NCBI GenBank assembly: GCA_000349905.1
Contig: KB722736.1
Span: 928,536-992,535, forward strand
Length of the DNA stretch: 64,000 nt
Direction: 5' to 3'
Source of the DNA: Volvariella volvacea V23
Taxonomy: Eukaryota > Basidiomycota > Agaricomycetes > Agaricales > Pluteaceae
The position numbers were made by a program, and so were the translations under genes. Below the pieces are notes generated by a model. The model had not been told where the DNA came from. It ran no database searches and worked only from the letters and a program-made list of their open reading frames with translations. Of this stretch, positions 1-8,949 are shown piece by piece. Every line of letters begins with the position of its first letter. Within the stretch, counting starts at the first letter, position 1.

Positions 1-265
1 CGGATAAGTGGACGAAGGGCCAAGTGGATTGGAGAGAGGACCATACATGAACAGATGATGTGAGTGGGCTGCACGGCGACGGTCACTCATCGGAGCCGCC
101 AAGCCATGAGTAACCCCACGAAGAGTTCCTGCTGATAGAGTGTTCTCCATACCCCACTAGCAGTGTGTCATTTGGAGGCTTAACCTGTGCTTCTTTGATA
201 TACCTACATTGACAGCTTCACCGACGCTATTTTTGTCTGTGAGTTAGGTAGGGTCATCATAAATA

Positions 266-280
266 TCGGATACTTGGCGG
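266..280 (+). promoter_or_regulatory. CGG-N8-CGG motif upstream of AA9 gene 1
   Basis: The 15 bases TCGGATACTTGGCGG end 363 bp before the start codon at 643. An almost identical 15-mer (one base different) lies at 2471-2485, ending 333 bp before the second AA9 start codon. The two CGG triplets in direct orientation, eight bases apart, resemble sites of Zn(II)2Cys6 regulators. Function is inferred only from conservation between the two paralogous promoters. Confidence 0.45.
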
Positions 281-598
281 AATATTACATTCGGGTAAGA
301 TGCTGCCGACACAATAGACCTTATGACTTTTGTGCCAAGCTGCCTGTCTTTGGTAGCTTCGGGGTTGAGGTATATACACTTGATGATAGAGCTGACGACC
401 GGTGCGTTCTCCGCAACATGCAAAGGTCTAATCACCGCAAATACCTATCACACCTCCCTTGTCCCATTGAAGGGGTATGTCTCCAATGCTTCCAACCTCA
501 CGCCTATCCTCGCTCCGATTTTCATGCGATGTCGACAAGTACTATTTTTATGTTAGGCGCTATAGGTCATAGTGGGCTCCCTCTCTGACCGCTGGCTG

Positions 599-605
599 TA
601 TATAA
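599..605 (+). promoter_or_regulatory. TATA box of AA9 gene 1
   Basis: TATATAA begins 44 bp before the ATG at 643. The other two AA9 copies have TATAAAA at matching distances (2767 and 4596), which supports a real core promoter element. Confidence 0.6.
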
Positions 606-642
606 GTTGCCAGGAGAGCTAGAAGGGGTTCATCACCGCAAA

Positions 643-2055
643 ATGAAGCTCCTTGCCTCGTTCGCCCCACTTGTGTTGCTGACCCAATTGGCGTCTGCCC
701 ATACTATTTTCCAGGCAAGTTATCTGAATCAGTTGTGATGCAAAAAGCTTAACTCGACCACAGGAACTCTACGTTAATGGTGTCTCGCAAGGACACTTGC
801 AGGGTATTCGTGTGCCCGATTACGATGGCGTATGCTTGCCGTTTATTCGTCACTTCCAAGGCTGACGTACATTGCGATATTGGATTAGCCCATTACGGAT
901 GTGAACTCTAATGACATCATCTGCAATGGTGGAATCAACCCTTACCATCAACCTGTATCGACCAAGGTCATTACGGTTCCGGCAGGTGCCCAGGTCACAG
1001 CAGAGTGGCACCACACACTCAGTGGTGCAGCACCTGGTGATGCAGCTGATCCAATTGACTCCTCACACAAAGGTCCAATCTTGGCATATTTGTGAGTTGC
1101 AGCTATTGAAATTCCTATTTCTACCTATTGACAAGCATCTAGGGCCAAGGTCCCCAATGCCCTTCAATCATCAGTGACGGGGTTGAAGTGGTTCAAGATA
1201 TATCATGATGGACTCAGCGGTGGTGTTTGGGCAGTTGACAAGCTCATCCAGAACAAGGGCAAAGTGTCCTTCACAATCCCTAGTTGCATTGCCCCTGGTG
1301 ACTATCTTCTCCGTGTGGAGCTAATTGGTAAGTTTCTTGTTTAAATATATCTGAAAGCAAAGACTTATGGGCGTAGCCTTGCATAGCGCTTCAAGCTACC
1401 CTGGCGCTCAGTTCTATGTGAGCAGGAAAATGTTCTAGTTCCCATACGCGTTGATCTGATTGCGGCTACATAACAGATGGAATGCGCACAAATTACGATC
1501 ACTGGCGGAGGAAGCACGTCACCCGCCACCGTGAACTTCCCTGGTGCCTACTCCGGTAATAATATCCCTCCTTTAGTTAATGTACAGCTCACCAATGCCT
1601 ATCAGGCTCCGATCCCGGTGTTAAGGTTAACATTTATGGTGGAATCACATCCTATACTATTCCAGGTACTTTGGAGCGAGTCGCCTAAAGAAATAACCTG
1701 ACTGGTGTGCAGGACCTCCTGTTTTCAGTTGCAGCGGTACCAACCCCACTGCCCCACCACCTTCAAGCACCACTACTTCGACTCGAACAACAACAACTGT
1801 GCCTACCTCAACCACTACGAGCTCGCCTGGGGGAAGTGTTCCCCACTGGGGACAGTGTGGAGGCATAGGGTTCGTCATCTCCTTATGCCACAGTTTATAT
1901 GTGTCTCATCTTACACAGATACTCTGGTCCCACCATTTGCGAATCCCCTTACTCATGCGTCAAGTCCAATGATTATGTGAGTAGGCTTTGTACCCTACAG
2001 TATTTGCTCGATCTGACACCCGTATTTCATCTAACAGTACAGTCAATGCTTGTGA
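643..2055 (+). CDS. AA9 lytic polysaccharide monooxygenase with C-terminal CBM1
   Basis: Secreted copper enzyme of family AA9 (old GH61) that cleaves cellulose oxidatively; the CBM1 tail binds crystalline cellulose. I read ten exons: 643-714, 764-829, 889-1091, 1143-1327, 1377-1417, 1477-1555, 1606-1665, 1713-1869, 1919-1976, 2038-2055 (312 residues). A 19-residue signal peptide ends at LASA, so the mature protein starts with the copper-brace histidine (HTIFQ). The second histidine sits in EWHHTL and the axial tyrosine region in GAQFYMECAQI. A Thr/Ser/Pro linker leads to the CBM1 ([12 protein letters not shown] ... DYYSQCL). The first intron (715-763) has a GC donor (GCAAGT). Two introns, at 1556-1605 and inside the CBM1 at 1870-1918, are absent from the neighbouring copy at 2818. 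Family assignment is firm; substrate and regioselectivity cannot be told from this. Confidence 0.93.
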
Positions 2056-2183
2056 GGAAGGGGAGGCAATTATACACTCTGTCCTTTTGTATGTACACAC
2101 GCTTATTCTTTATCGTTTTGTTGTAATTTCATTTTCAATTCGTGTTGCATGTTAACCGCGAGACTGAACTGAATTTGTCTACC

Positions 2184-2345
2184 TGATCCGAGACTTCCAA
2201 TTCAGCATCAATAATGATTTCTCTAACTCCACTGGTGACTTTAACAAATGTTCTGCTTGCGGATGCACTACTTGCGGGTGTATACTTTCCTTATTGCATG
2301 ACGCTAGGAGCTTTTATTACAACAACTTCAACGTGATCCGAGACT
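2184..2345. repeat. Pair of 12-nt direct repeats 150 bp apart
   Basis: TGATCCGAGACT occurs at 2184-2195 and again at 2334-2345, and the overlapping CGAGACTGAA occurs at 2159-2168 and 2339-2348. The repeats bracket the cysteine-codon-rich run. Origin and function are unknown. Confidence 0.5.
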
Positions 2346-2470
2346 GAATGGCGTGGAGGCTATCAGGTGCGTTCCCGAACACTGACAGACCCCACCGGGA
2401 TTTTTGGCCCTCTTCAGGAACATTGATATGAATTGACTGTCAACCAATGATATCGACTAAGTGAGTATTC

Positions 2471-2485
2471 TCGGATACTTGACGG
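2471..2485 (+). promoter_or_regulatory. CGG-N8-CGG motif upstream of AA9 gene 2
   Basis: TCGGATACTTGACGG differs by one base from the 15-mer at 266-280 and sits at nearly the same distance from its start codon (333 against 363 bp). The surrounding sequence is otherwise diverged, so this block looks selectively kept. Confidence 0.45.
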
Positions 2486-2766
2486 CACAATATGTGCTCC
2501 TCACATGCAGCGTGTTGCTCAACCGGTATTCCCATCACCCGCCCATTCCTCTCTCCATTCCGAAGTTCAGGCGTTAGTCGCACCATCACCCTGCTCACGG
2601 GCCCATTTGAAAAGAGACTCGGAGAAGCTTCGTCACCTGACGCCTGACTGTCAATGCGTAAACGGCTCAATTTGTATTTCAGCATCATCATTGGTGTACC
2701 TCGTGCGGGGTGTATGTGCGTGAACGCTCTGTAGCATGCCGGGGAGGCGTACGGCATACCTCACCA

Positions 2767-2773
2767 TATAAAA
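2767..2773 (+). promoter_or_regulatory. TATA box of AA9 gene 2
   Basis: TATAAAA followed by GCTG, 51 bp before the ATG at 2818. The same TATAAAAGCTG string lies in front of the decayed third copy at 4596. Confidence 0.65.
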
Positions 2774-2817
2774 GCTGGACATTTTCCCTCCGAAGAGCCC
2801 ATCGAACACCACCCAAA

Positions 2818-4129
2818 ATGAAGAGCTTCTTCAAACTTGCTTCACTTGTTCTCCTTGCTCAATCTGTGGCTGCCCACACGATTTTCCAGGTCTGTTGACT
2901 CACTGCGGACAGTGTGAGTTTCTATTCACCCCCTACCTAGGAGCTCCACGTCAATGGTGTCTCCCAAGGACACATTAACGGAATTCGGGTCCCCGATTAC
3001 GATGGAGTAGGTCATTTCTATGCACTTCATTTTCCTGCAGACGCTCATCGAAATTCCAGCCTATTACCGACGTTACTTCGAATGATATCATTTGTAATGG
3101 GGGGATTAATCCATACCACCAACCTATCTCTACCACCATTATCAACGTTCCCGCTGGCGCTCAAGTGACTGCAGAGTTTCACCACACCTTACAGGGCGCG
3201 AATCCTTCGGACTCCTCTGATCCCATCGATTCATCGCATAAAGGGCCAATCCTTGCATATCTGTATGTTTGTTCAATGCCCATTTGTCCCTACGCTTATA
3301 TGAGTCTAGTGCCAAAGTCGATAACGCTTTAACACCCAATGTTACTGGCCTCAAGTGGTTCAAGATCTACCATGATGGTCTAAGCAACGGCGTGTGGGCC
3401 GTGGACAAGCTCATCACGAATAAGGGCAAGGTCACTTTCACCATTCCCAATTGCATTCCACCTGGCCACTACCTCCTCCGTGTGGAATTGATTGGTATGT
3501 AATTCCTGTGTTTTGGCTTACGTTCTGACTGACTAGAATGTGCAATTCTCCAGCTCTACATGCTGCTGGTAGCTACCCTGGGGCGCAGTTCTATGTATGT
3601 GATGTTTCTGATTGCAACAAAATGCTATGCTCATGCGACGCAGATGGAATGCGCTCAAATTAACATCACTGGTGGAGGCAACACTACCCCTGCTAATACT
3701 GTCAGCTTCCCTGGTGCTTACTCTGGCAGCGATCCCGGTGTCAAAGTCAATATTTACAGCGGCCTCACCAGCTATGTCATTCCAGGTAAGGACACCCACT
3801 TACTGCAATGGTAGTTATCTGACCCGTACTTGCCTATATAGGTCCCCCAGTTTGGACCTGCAGTGGGAATAATACCCCAAATCCCACCACTTCACAACCT
3901 CCCAGCTCAACATCGGTACCCACCTCGACACCACCTACCAGCACTCCAGTCGGAACTGTTCCTCAGTGGGGCCAGTGTGGCGGTATTGGCTATAATGGCC
4001 CAACAGTCTGCGTTTCCCCCTTCACGTGCACCAAAGTGAACGATTATGTGAGCTCGTTGCATCAAGTAAATGTCTGCCAGTTGCTAACGTTGTCGATCAA
4101 TCCGTTCACAGTACAGCCAGTGCTTGTAA
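2818..4129 (+). CDS. AA9 lytic polysaccharide monooxygenase with C-terminal CBM1 (tandem copy 2)
   Basis: Close paralogue of the gene at 643. Eight exons: 2818-2889, 2941-3006, 3060-3262, 3310-3494, 3554-3594, 3644-3785, 3842-4047, 4112-4129 (310 residues). The signal peptide ends in SVAA and the mature N terminus is HTIFQ, giving the first copper histidine. The second is in EFHHTL, and GAQFYMECAQI carries the usual tyrosine. The linker is Pro/Thr/Ser rich and the CBM1 reads [11 protein letters not shown] ... DYYSQCL. The first five exons match copy 1 in length exactly (72, 66, 203, 185, 41 nt), which points to a recent tandem duplication. Intron 1 has a normal GT donor, unlike copy 1, and the two extra introns of copy 1 are missing. 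It should act outside the cell on cellulose. Confidence 0.93.
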
Positions 4130-4595
4130 ATCCAGATTGTGATTACGTCTATTATTCGTGTCTTCTGATTGATACTAGTTTGTTTTCTCCGCAATACTAT
4201 GTTTGTAATTATACTCAATATATATTATCATCTAACCACCCATGCCGGTCCGTTGTGATATAAAGATGCAAAGCTGCTGCGATCATTGGCGTCCCGTAGC
4301 ATACTTCTCACTGATAATAATATGTGTGCTTCTGCCAGTATTTTGATTAATCATGGGGCTCGACGAGCTTGCAATCAGTAGTAGGATGCCAACTCCAAAA
4401 TAGAATATGTTCAGGCGGACAGTACCGTGACGACGGCAGCCAGTTGGCCGCCTATCGGTAAAACCGAAGGCACAACCTGGCCTTGTGGTCGTATAGGCCT
4501 CGAGCAATGATGACCATGACCGGAAGCTATGCCGTGGGTTCAGTATTACTAGCACAACCACACAGCTGGCATCGAAATACTCCAAACTCGGTCAG
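4130..4595. other. Spacer before the decayed AA9 copy
   Basis: No gene is visible. It would contain the terminator of AA9 gene 2 and the old promoter of the third copy. I did not find a convincing third copy of the CGG-N8-CGG motif at the expected distance. Confidence 0.45.
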
Positions 4596-4602
4596 TATAA
4601 AA
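4596..4602 (+). promoter_or_regulatory. Relict TATA box of the decayed AA9 copy
   Basis: TATAAAAGCTG is identical over 11 bases to the element at 2767 and lies 56 bp before the degenerate start region of the pseudogene. Confidence 0.5.
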
Positions 4603-4651
4603 GCTGAAGTGGTGCGACCCACTAGAACTTGTGTGAACTTGCAAGGTGAAG

Positions 4652-5863
4652 TTAAGGCATGGACAGATCCTCGTCGCGTCTTCGCTCCTTGCTGGCATGG
4701 CAGTTGCGAGGACAGTCTTCTCCGTGCGTTTCTACACCTGCAATCCCCTGGCAACACCCTTATACCAACTTGCATAGTCCGTTAATGGAGCCGACTAAGG
4801 CATCCCAGTCCCTGCGACTAATCTCGTAAATATCAAGCCAGCGTCCAGCAATAGACCCGGTATGCCAATGCTTGCACTACAGCCAATCAAAGAGGTTGAC
4901 TCAACCGATCTCATCTGCAACACCGACACAACTCATAGTGATGTTGTGTTCATGGTGGCCGCTGGTTCTTGAATTATGGCGCAGTTTCACAGAAACGCCA
5001 GCAGGATATATTGGTTCTGACCCGGCTGGCCCTCTCGACCTCACAAACAAGGGTGGGAGCCATGCCGTGATTAAATATTGAAGATAATCAACTCACCTAT
5101 TACAGGGCCTGTTGTTGCCTACCCGTAAGTCCAATGAATCATCTCCACTCTATCGGACATGGGGCCTTCTGAAATGGATGAAATATCTACCGCATCCTCA
5201 GCGCAGCAGTCCCGACTGTCTTTCAACCAACTGTGACAGGTGGTGATCTTCCTCACTGATTCCAAGAGAAATAATTGAAAGTGGCTAGAGCTCAAGTGGT
5301 TCACAATCTTTAAAGACGGTCTCGATCCAGCCACGCACCATGGGGATCAGATTACCTTTATTCCAACAAGGAAGCCGTCATTCTCACCTTTTCTTCCTGC
5401 ATTAGTGCAGGTGAATATCTGCTTCGCGTGGAGTCTATGGGTGGGTTCTGAGATTGCTTGGCTTCTGTGGATACTGACGATGGTCTTAGCTCTACAAGCT
5501 GTCAGGACTGTCCCTGGGGCATAACTCTATGAAAGTCCATAGCTTGGCACTGTGCTCCTCATGTAGCTGAGGTGGACACACCTTCTAGATGAGCTGTGCC
5601 CAGTTGAAGATTACAAATCTGGGGAAGCAAACGAGTTCACCGCCTACAGTTAGTTTCCCAGGGGCCGATCAACGTGGGTGTATGCTTCTATCTGTTGCTC
5701 TCCAGTGCTTGATCATGAGTGTTAGCGAGTGATCCCGGAATCGTTACATCATTTTTTGGCATTCAATCTTACATAGCACCTAGCAAGTTCATCAATATGA
5801 TGTACCGACTTTTGGGTAGAGAATACTAACTGATTGACAGGTCCCAAGGGCTTTAACTGCTAG
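4652..5863 (+). pseudogene. Decayed AA9 LPMO copy, no CBM1
   Basis: Exon-like blocks line up in order with the two intact AA9 genes. They are: a signal-peptide-like stretch (VASSLLAGMAVA), VNGAD then a stop then GIPVPATN, the block around STDLICN, MAQFH with the second brace histidine, GPVVAY, LKWFTIFKDGL, CISAGEYLLRVES, SCAQLKITNL, PTVSFPGA, and a final GPKGFNC before the stop at 5861. Damage seen: no ATG in frame at the start; arginine where the mature N-terminal histidine should be; a TAA after VNGAD; a TGA after VAAGS; and at least two frameshifts (near 5000 and 5340). Splice borders are still recognisable. An intron after SFPGA matches the extra intron of copy 1, so that intron is probably ancestral. 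The copy ends without linker or CBM1. It is not expected to yield an enzyme. Confidence 0.8.
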
Positions 5864-5979
5864 CCTACCTCACCTCTTATCGTTAAGAAGAGAGTGCACA
5901 TGCAGCCCTTTGATATTTCCCCTCAACTTAGAAGCCAATCCATTTCCTTGAAAAATTAGATATTATTTCCGGACACCAC

Positions 5980-8166
5980 CTACACATCACGCAAACCAAG
6001 GCGACCGCCAACCCCTCCCCCTCCTTTAACAATGTCATTCCAATCGAGGGCGACACCCCAGCTCCTCCACATCCGTTCTATAATTCTAAGTTTCTGCTCT
6101 CGCCCAAAGTCAGGGTTTTCTAGGTCCTCTACATCCTCGATAAATCCTTGCTGCAGGCGCGAATTTAGAGGGAGGTATAGCTCAGCATAAGAGCGCAGTC
6201 GCGCTACTGATAGCAGGACCAATCCGTTTGTCAAGGGAGACAAGTCTGAATTTAATCCATTAGGGGCTGCAGTTGATGAAGTCCCAACTTGAGATGAGAC
6301 GAGAAGGCGCTCGATACGCCTGAAGGACACTACCGTCAGATACCAAGGGCCAACCGTTTATTATGACGCACAAGCCTACCTCATTGCAGACCATGTACTA
6401 ATCTTGTGGCGAGAACTTCCGTACTTGCCCTTCCCGCCAGTCCAAAGCCGTGAGATGTAGCTACCCAATTGGTAAGTCACAGCTAGAGCGGGTGCCAGGC
6501 CAACGAATGCAAAAGTGAGTTCTTGAGACTTCAGCAATCGGTCTATACCAGTTAAGGCTTGGTTGATGTCGACCTAAGCGACCAGTTGAGAGCACCCCGG
6601 TAATGGGGAGAATATTTACTGACCTTGGCCTTCTGAATTTGTATGAATAACGACCGAAGAAGCGTGCCCATGAGGGCAGATCTCAGTGGCTGCCGGATGT
6701 CCTCTTCGTAAACTTCCATGACGGGGGTAATGTCCCCAGAGCGGATTTTGCTTGACAATGTGGCTAGCTGTGCTTCTGTATAGCTAAGCTTCTCACGGGC
6801 AAGAGCGATTGTCATCCGCTCCAAGCTCTGAGATCGGCTTTGAGCAAATACAAGCCATAATAAGGGAATAGGTGAACACATACATCAAGGTCTGCCGCGA
6901 CCCCTTCCTTGTGGACCAGCACGCCATTGTCTCCTTCAGCACGAACTGTTCTCAGCACGCTCTTCAGTGGTTCAACGAGCCAACCCATAAAGAATCCTTC
7001 AATCGTTTTCACAGAATCCCTTGCGACTTGCTTGAGGGTCGCCCGCGAGTCGTATAGATAACGCACGGAATACAAGGCCAACGGGGGTATCAGCAACACT
7101 TTAGGCCATAGAAGGGTTACGCGAGATGGCCTAGTGAGGGAGTGCGCACCAACATATTCGTGGTGCTGCTTCGCCTGGGTTTCAATGGCCGTCATTGCAA
7201 GGGAAAGTGGAGAAGAGGCCAAAATTGAAGCATCATGATCTGACAACAAGACAGAGAAAAGTGTTTGCAAAAATACATCCAATTGCTCTGGACTAGCCTG
7301 TAGAGCAGCTGCAAGCTGTCCACGCAACTGAGCGAGGGCACCGAGTAGTTCCGCGCGTTGATCCCGTACTCTCTCGAGTTCTTTCCTCCTTGAGTGACAT
7401 TCCTGTTTGCTTAGAAGGAATGGTAGACGTATGAGGGTGGAAAGCCATTTCAATGTAGATGTAGCCCGTTGCAATAAACCACGCAAATTGGCAGTAGCTA
7501 CCTTACGATCCGCCAGGAAGAGGTAGGTAGGGGAAGTTGTGTAGGCGTGGGGTTGCTGGTGAAGATGGGGGAAAAGAATGGTAGCCAATGGACCAGGGTG
7601 CGAAACAGGCAGAGCTGGAAAGAGGTTGCGGAATCGAGAAGGTGAAAAGCGGGAGACACCGGGAGAACGATGCTGCCGCTGGATGGCATAAGAAACTGCC
7701 AGCACTAGGCTGTAAACACGACCGGGGAGTGCTAAAGATGCGTCAATAAGAGGAGCAGGAGTATATCAACATTCGCACTTTGCAGTAGATACAAGGCCAC
7801 CTTTTGTGGAGAACGCTCTATATCTGCCCACCATTCTGCCTCCGTTTCCGCCTCCGTGGCTTGGGCCAGACTCGAGTCCAAAGCTTTTGCATAGATAGCC
7901 ACAGTAAGCCGCCCAAGGACTTCGACCCTTAGCTGTATCTCCTCTGGGTCATCTAGAGAGAATGTCGAGACATTAGGAAGAGACAAGAAATCCTGGATAG
8001 CGCTGGTGGGATCCTGGTGCTGAAGAGGTTGAACCAAGTTCAGTAAGATAGACCTGAGCTTCTGTTTAACTGGTGTATCTTGGACAAAGGGCAGCTGGGC
8101 AAGTTGGGCTGGTGGTGATGGGACCAAAGACCGCGTGAACTGACCGACAAAACTTGTCGAGCTCAT
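5980..8166 (-). CDS. NCA2: NCA2-like mitochondrial membrane protein
   Basis: Member of the NCA2 family. The yeast protein is needed for correct expression of the mitochondrial ATP6/ATP8 transcripts. The start is the ATG at 8166 (MSSTSFVG); the in-frame codon further upstream is TTG. I read five exons with introns near 7738-7783, 6840-6890, 6570-6625 and 6330-6385. The conserved NCA2 core is clear: a hydrophobic segment LLWPKVLLIPPLALYSVRYL, then ARDSVKTIEGFFMGWLVEPL, and a C-terminal hydrophobic segment LTFAFVGLAPALAVTYQLG followed by the RRIERLL helix. An N-terminal half with a helical RKELERVRDQRAELLGAL segment precedes the core. It is divergent from the DUF6534 gene, and a CRE-like site lies 35 bp upstream. 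Confidence 0.88.
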
Positions 8167-8200
8167 TGCACCCAACTTTGCTCTGCGAGGTCACCCCGCG

Positions 8201-8208
8201 TGACGTCA
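8201..8208. promoter_or_regulatory. CRE-like TGACGTCA
   Basis: Perfect TGACGTCA palindrome 35 bp upstream of the NCA2 ATG, the classical site for ATF/CREB-type bZIP factors. The same octamer occurs upstream of the small heat-shock gene (48738-48745). Binding is inferred. Confidence 0.4.
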
Positions 8209-8715
8209 TGCTTCATGTGACTGTCACTCGCCGGGCTTGTCTTTATTTGTCCATGGTCTTTGGATCAAGCAACTGAGAAGATCAAGTTTTCTTTGGGCTT
8301 TTGTATTGGACGAACAAGCGCACAGCTTAGTACCAGTCCCGCGGCAATGAACGCCACACGGCCTTCATCACATTCCCTCGACTGTGGACTTCCCATGCTC
8401 CATCGGGGAGCGGCCTAGTGTTCGGCCAACTCAGATCAACTCCTGTCGCCAGCTTCTGGCCGTGTACAGATAACTCCGGGGGCGTTGAAGAACATCTTGG
8501 GCGTCGATGAACCCGCCCCGATTAGACTGTTTGATCCACAGTGGTCCGTTGACCCGGTTGCATACCCGGGGTGGGATTCGTGCCCCAGTAAACCCACAAC
8601 TAAGTGCAGCCTCAACGTTGTAAGTTACGTTACTTTACATGTATGTTAGGAGAAGAATTCATTTCTAGTTACGACGCAAGAAATTTTCGTCACAAATTAT
8701 TTAAAGTTCTATCGA

Positions 8716-8729
8716 TCGGTTCGAACCGA
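8716..8729. promoter_or_regulatory. 14-bp perfect palindrome, CGG-N6-CCG
   Basis: TCGGTTCGAACCGA is its own reverse complement. The CGG-N6-CCG layout fits Zn(II)2Cys6 dimers of the PPR1/UAY class. It lies between NCA2 and the DUF6534 gene. No tRNA-like stems surround it, so the embedded GGTTCGAACC is not taken as a B box. Confidence 0.4.
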
Positions 8730-8949
8730 AGCCCTGCCGCATCAACCCTCCAAGCTCACCAATTTGGAACTGCCCATCCAAGAGTTTAGGAACAGGCCAA
8801 CCCTACCCCATCACGACGAATCCCGTCATCATCTGAGATTAGCGTAGGGCTCTCATGATCACCAAGAATATAATAGGTCGCTTGTATTTTAGTGTCACCT
8901 TCCCCTCCTTAGTTCCCTCGACCGCACTGGCCCACCTTAACCGCTCACC

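Larger units (their letters stand above)
1..642. other. Upstream region of first AA9 gene, no gene seen
   Basis: No convincing coding sequence is visible; short open frames here lack introns, family motifs and neighbours in frame. The stretch carries a motif shared with the next AA9 gene (266-280) and a TATA box (599-605), so it is best read as the promoter of the AA9 gene that starts at 643. The left part may hold the end or promoter of a gene outside the window, but nothing in it is recognisable. Confidence 0.5.
2056..2766. other. Spacer between the two AA9 genes
   Basis: About 0.7 kb holding the 3' end of AA9 gene 1 and the promoter of AA9 gene 2. It contains short direct repeats (TGATCCGAGACT at 2184-2195 and 2334-2345; CGAGACTGAA at 2159-2168 and 2339-2348). 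They flank a run that would encode a cysteine-rich stretch (CSACGCTTCGC) but has no start codon in frame. No gene is called. Confidence 0.5.
8167..8949. other. Divergent intergenic region NCA2 / DUF6534 gene
   Basis: Shared upstream region of 783 bp with no supported gene. It holds a TGACGTCA box next to NCA2 and a 14-bp perfect palindrome near the middle. A short open frame near 8604-8789 has no recognisable features. Confidence 0.5.

Noticed and set aside
274..588. Open frames of 77-104 codons upstream of the first AA9 gene
   Set aside because: No family features, and the region carries the promoter elements of the AA9 gene.
2190..2345. Cysteine-rich run as a metallothionein-like gene
   Set aside because: No start codon in frame, no promoter-like context and stops close by; kept only as a curiosity with the repeats.
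8701..8740. GGTTCGAACC resembling a tRNA B box
   Set aside because: The flanking bases do not form acceptor, D or anticodon stems; the string is part of a self-complementary 14-mer and is better read as a protein-binding site.
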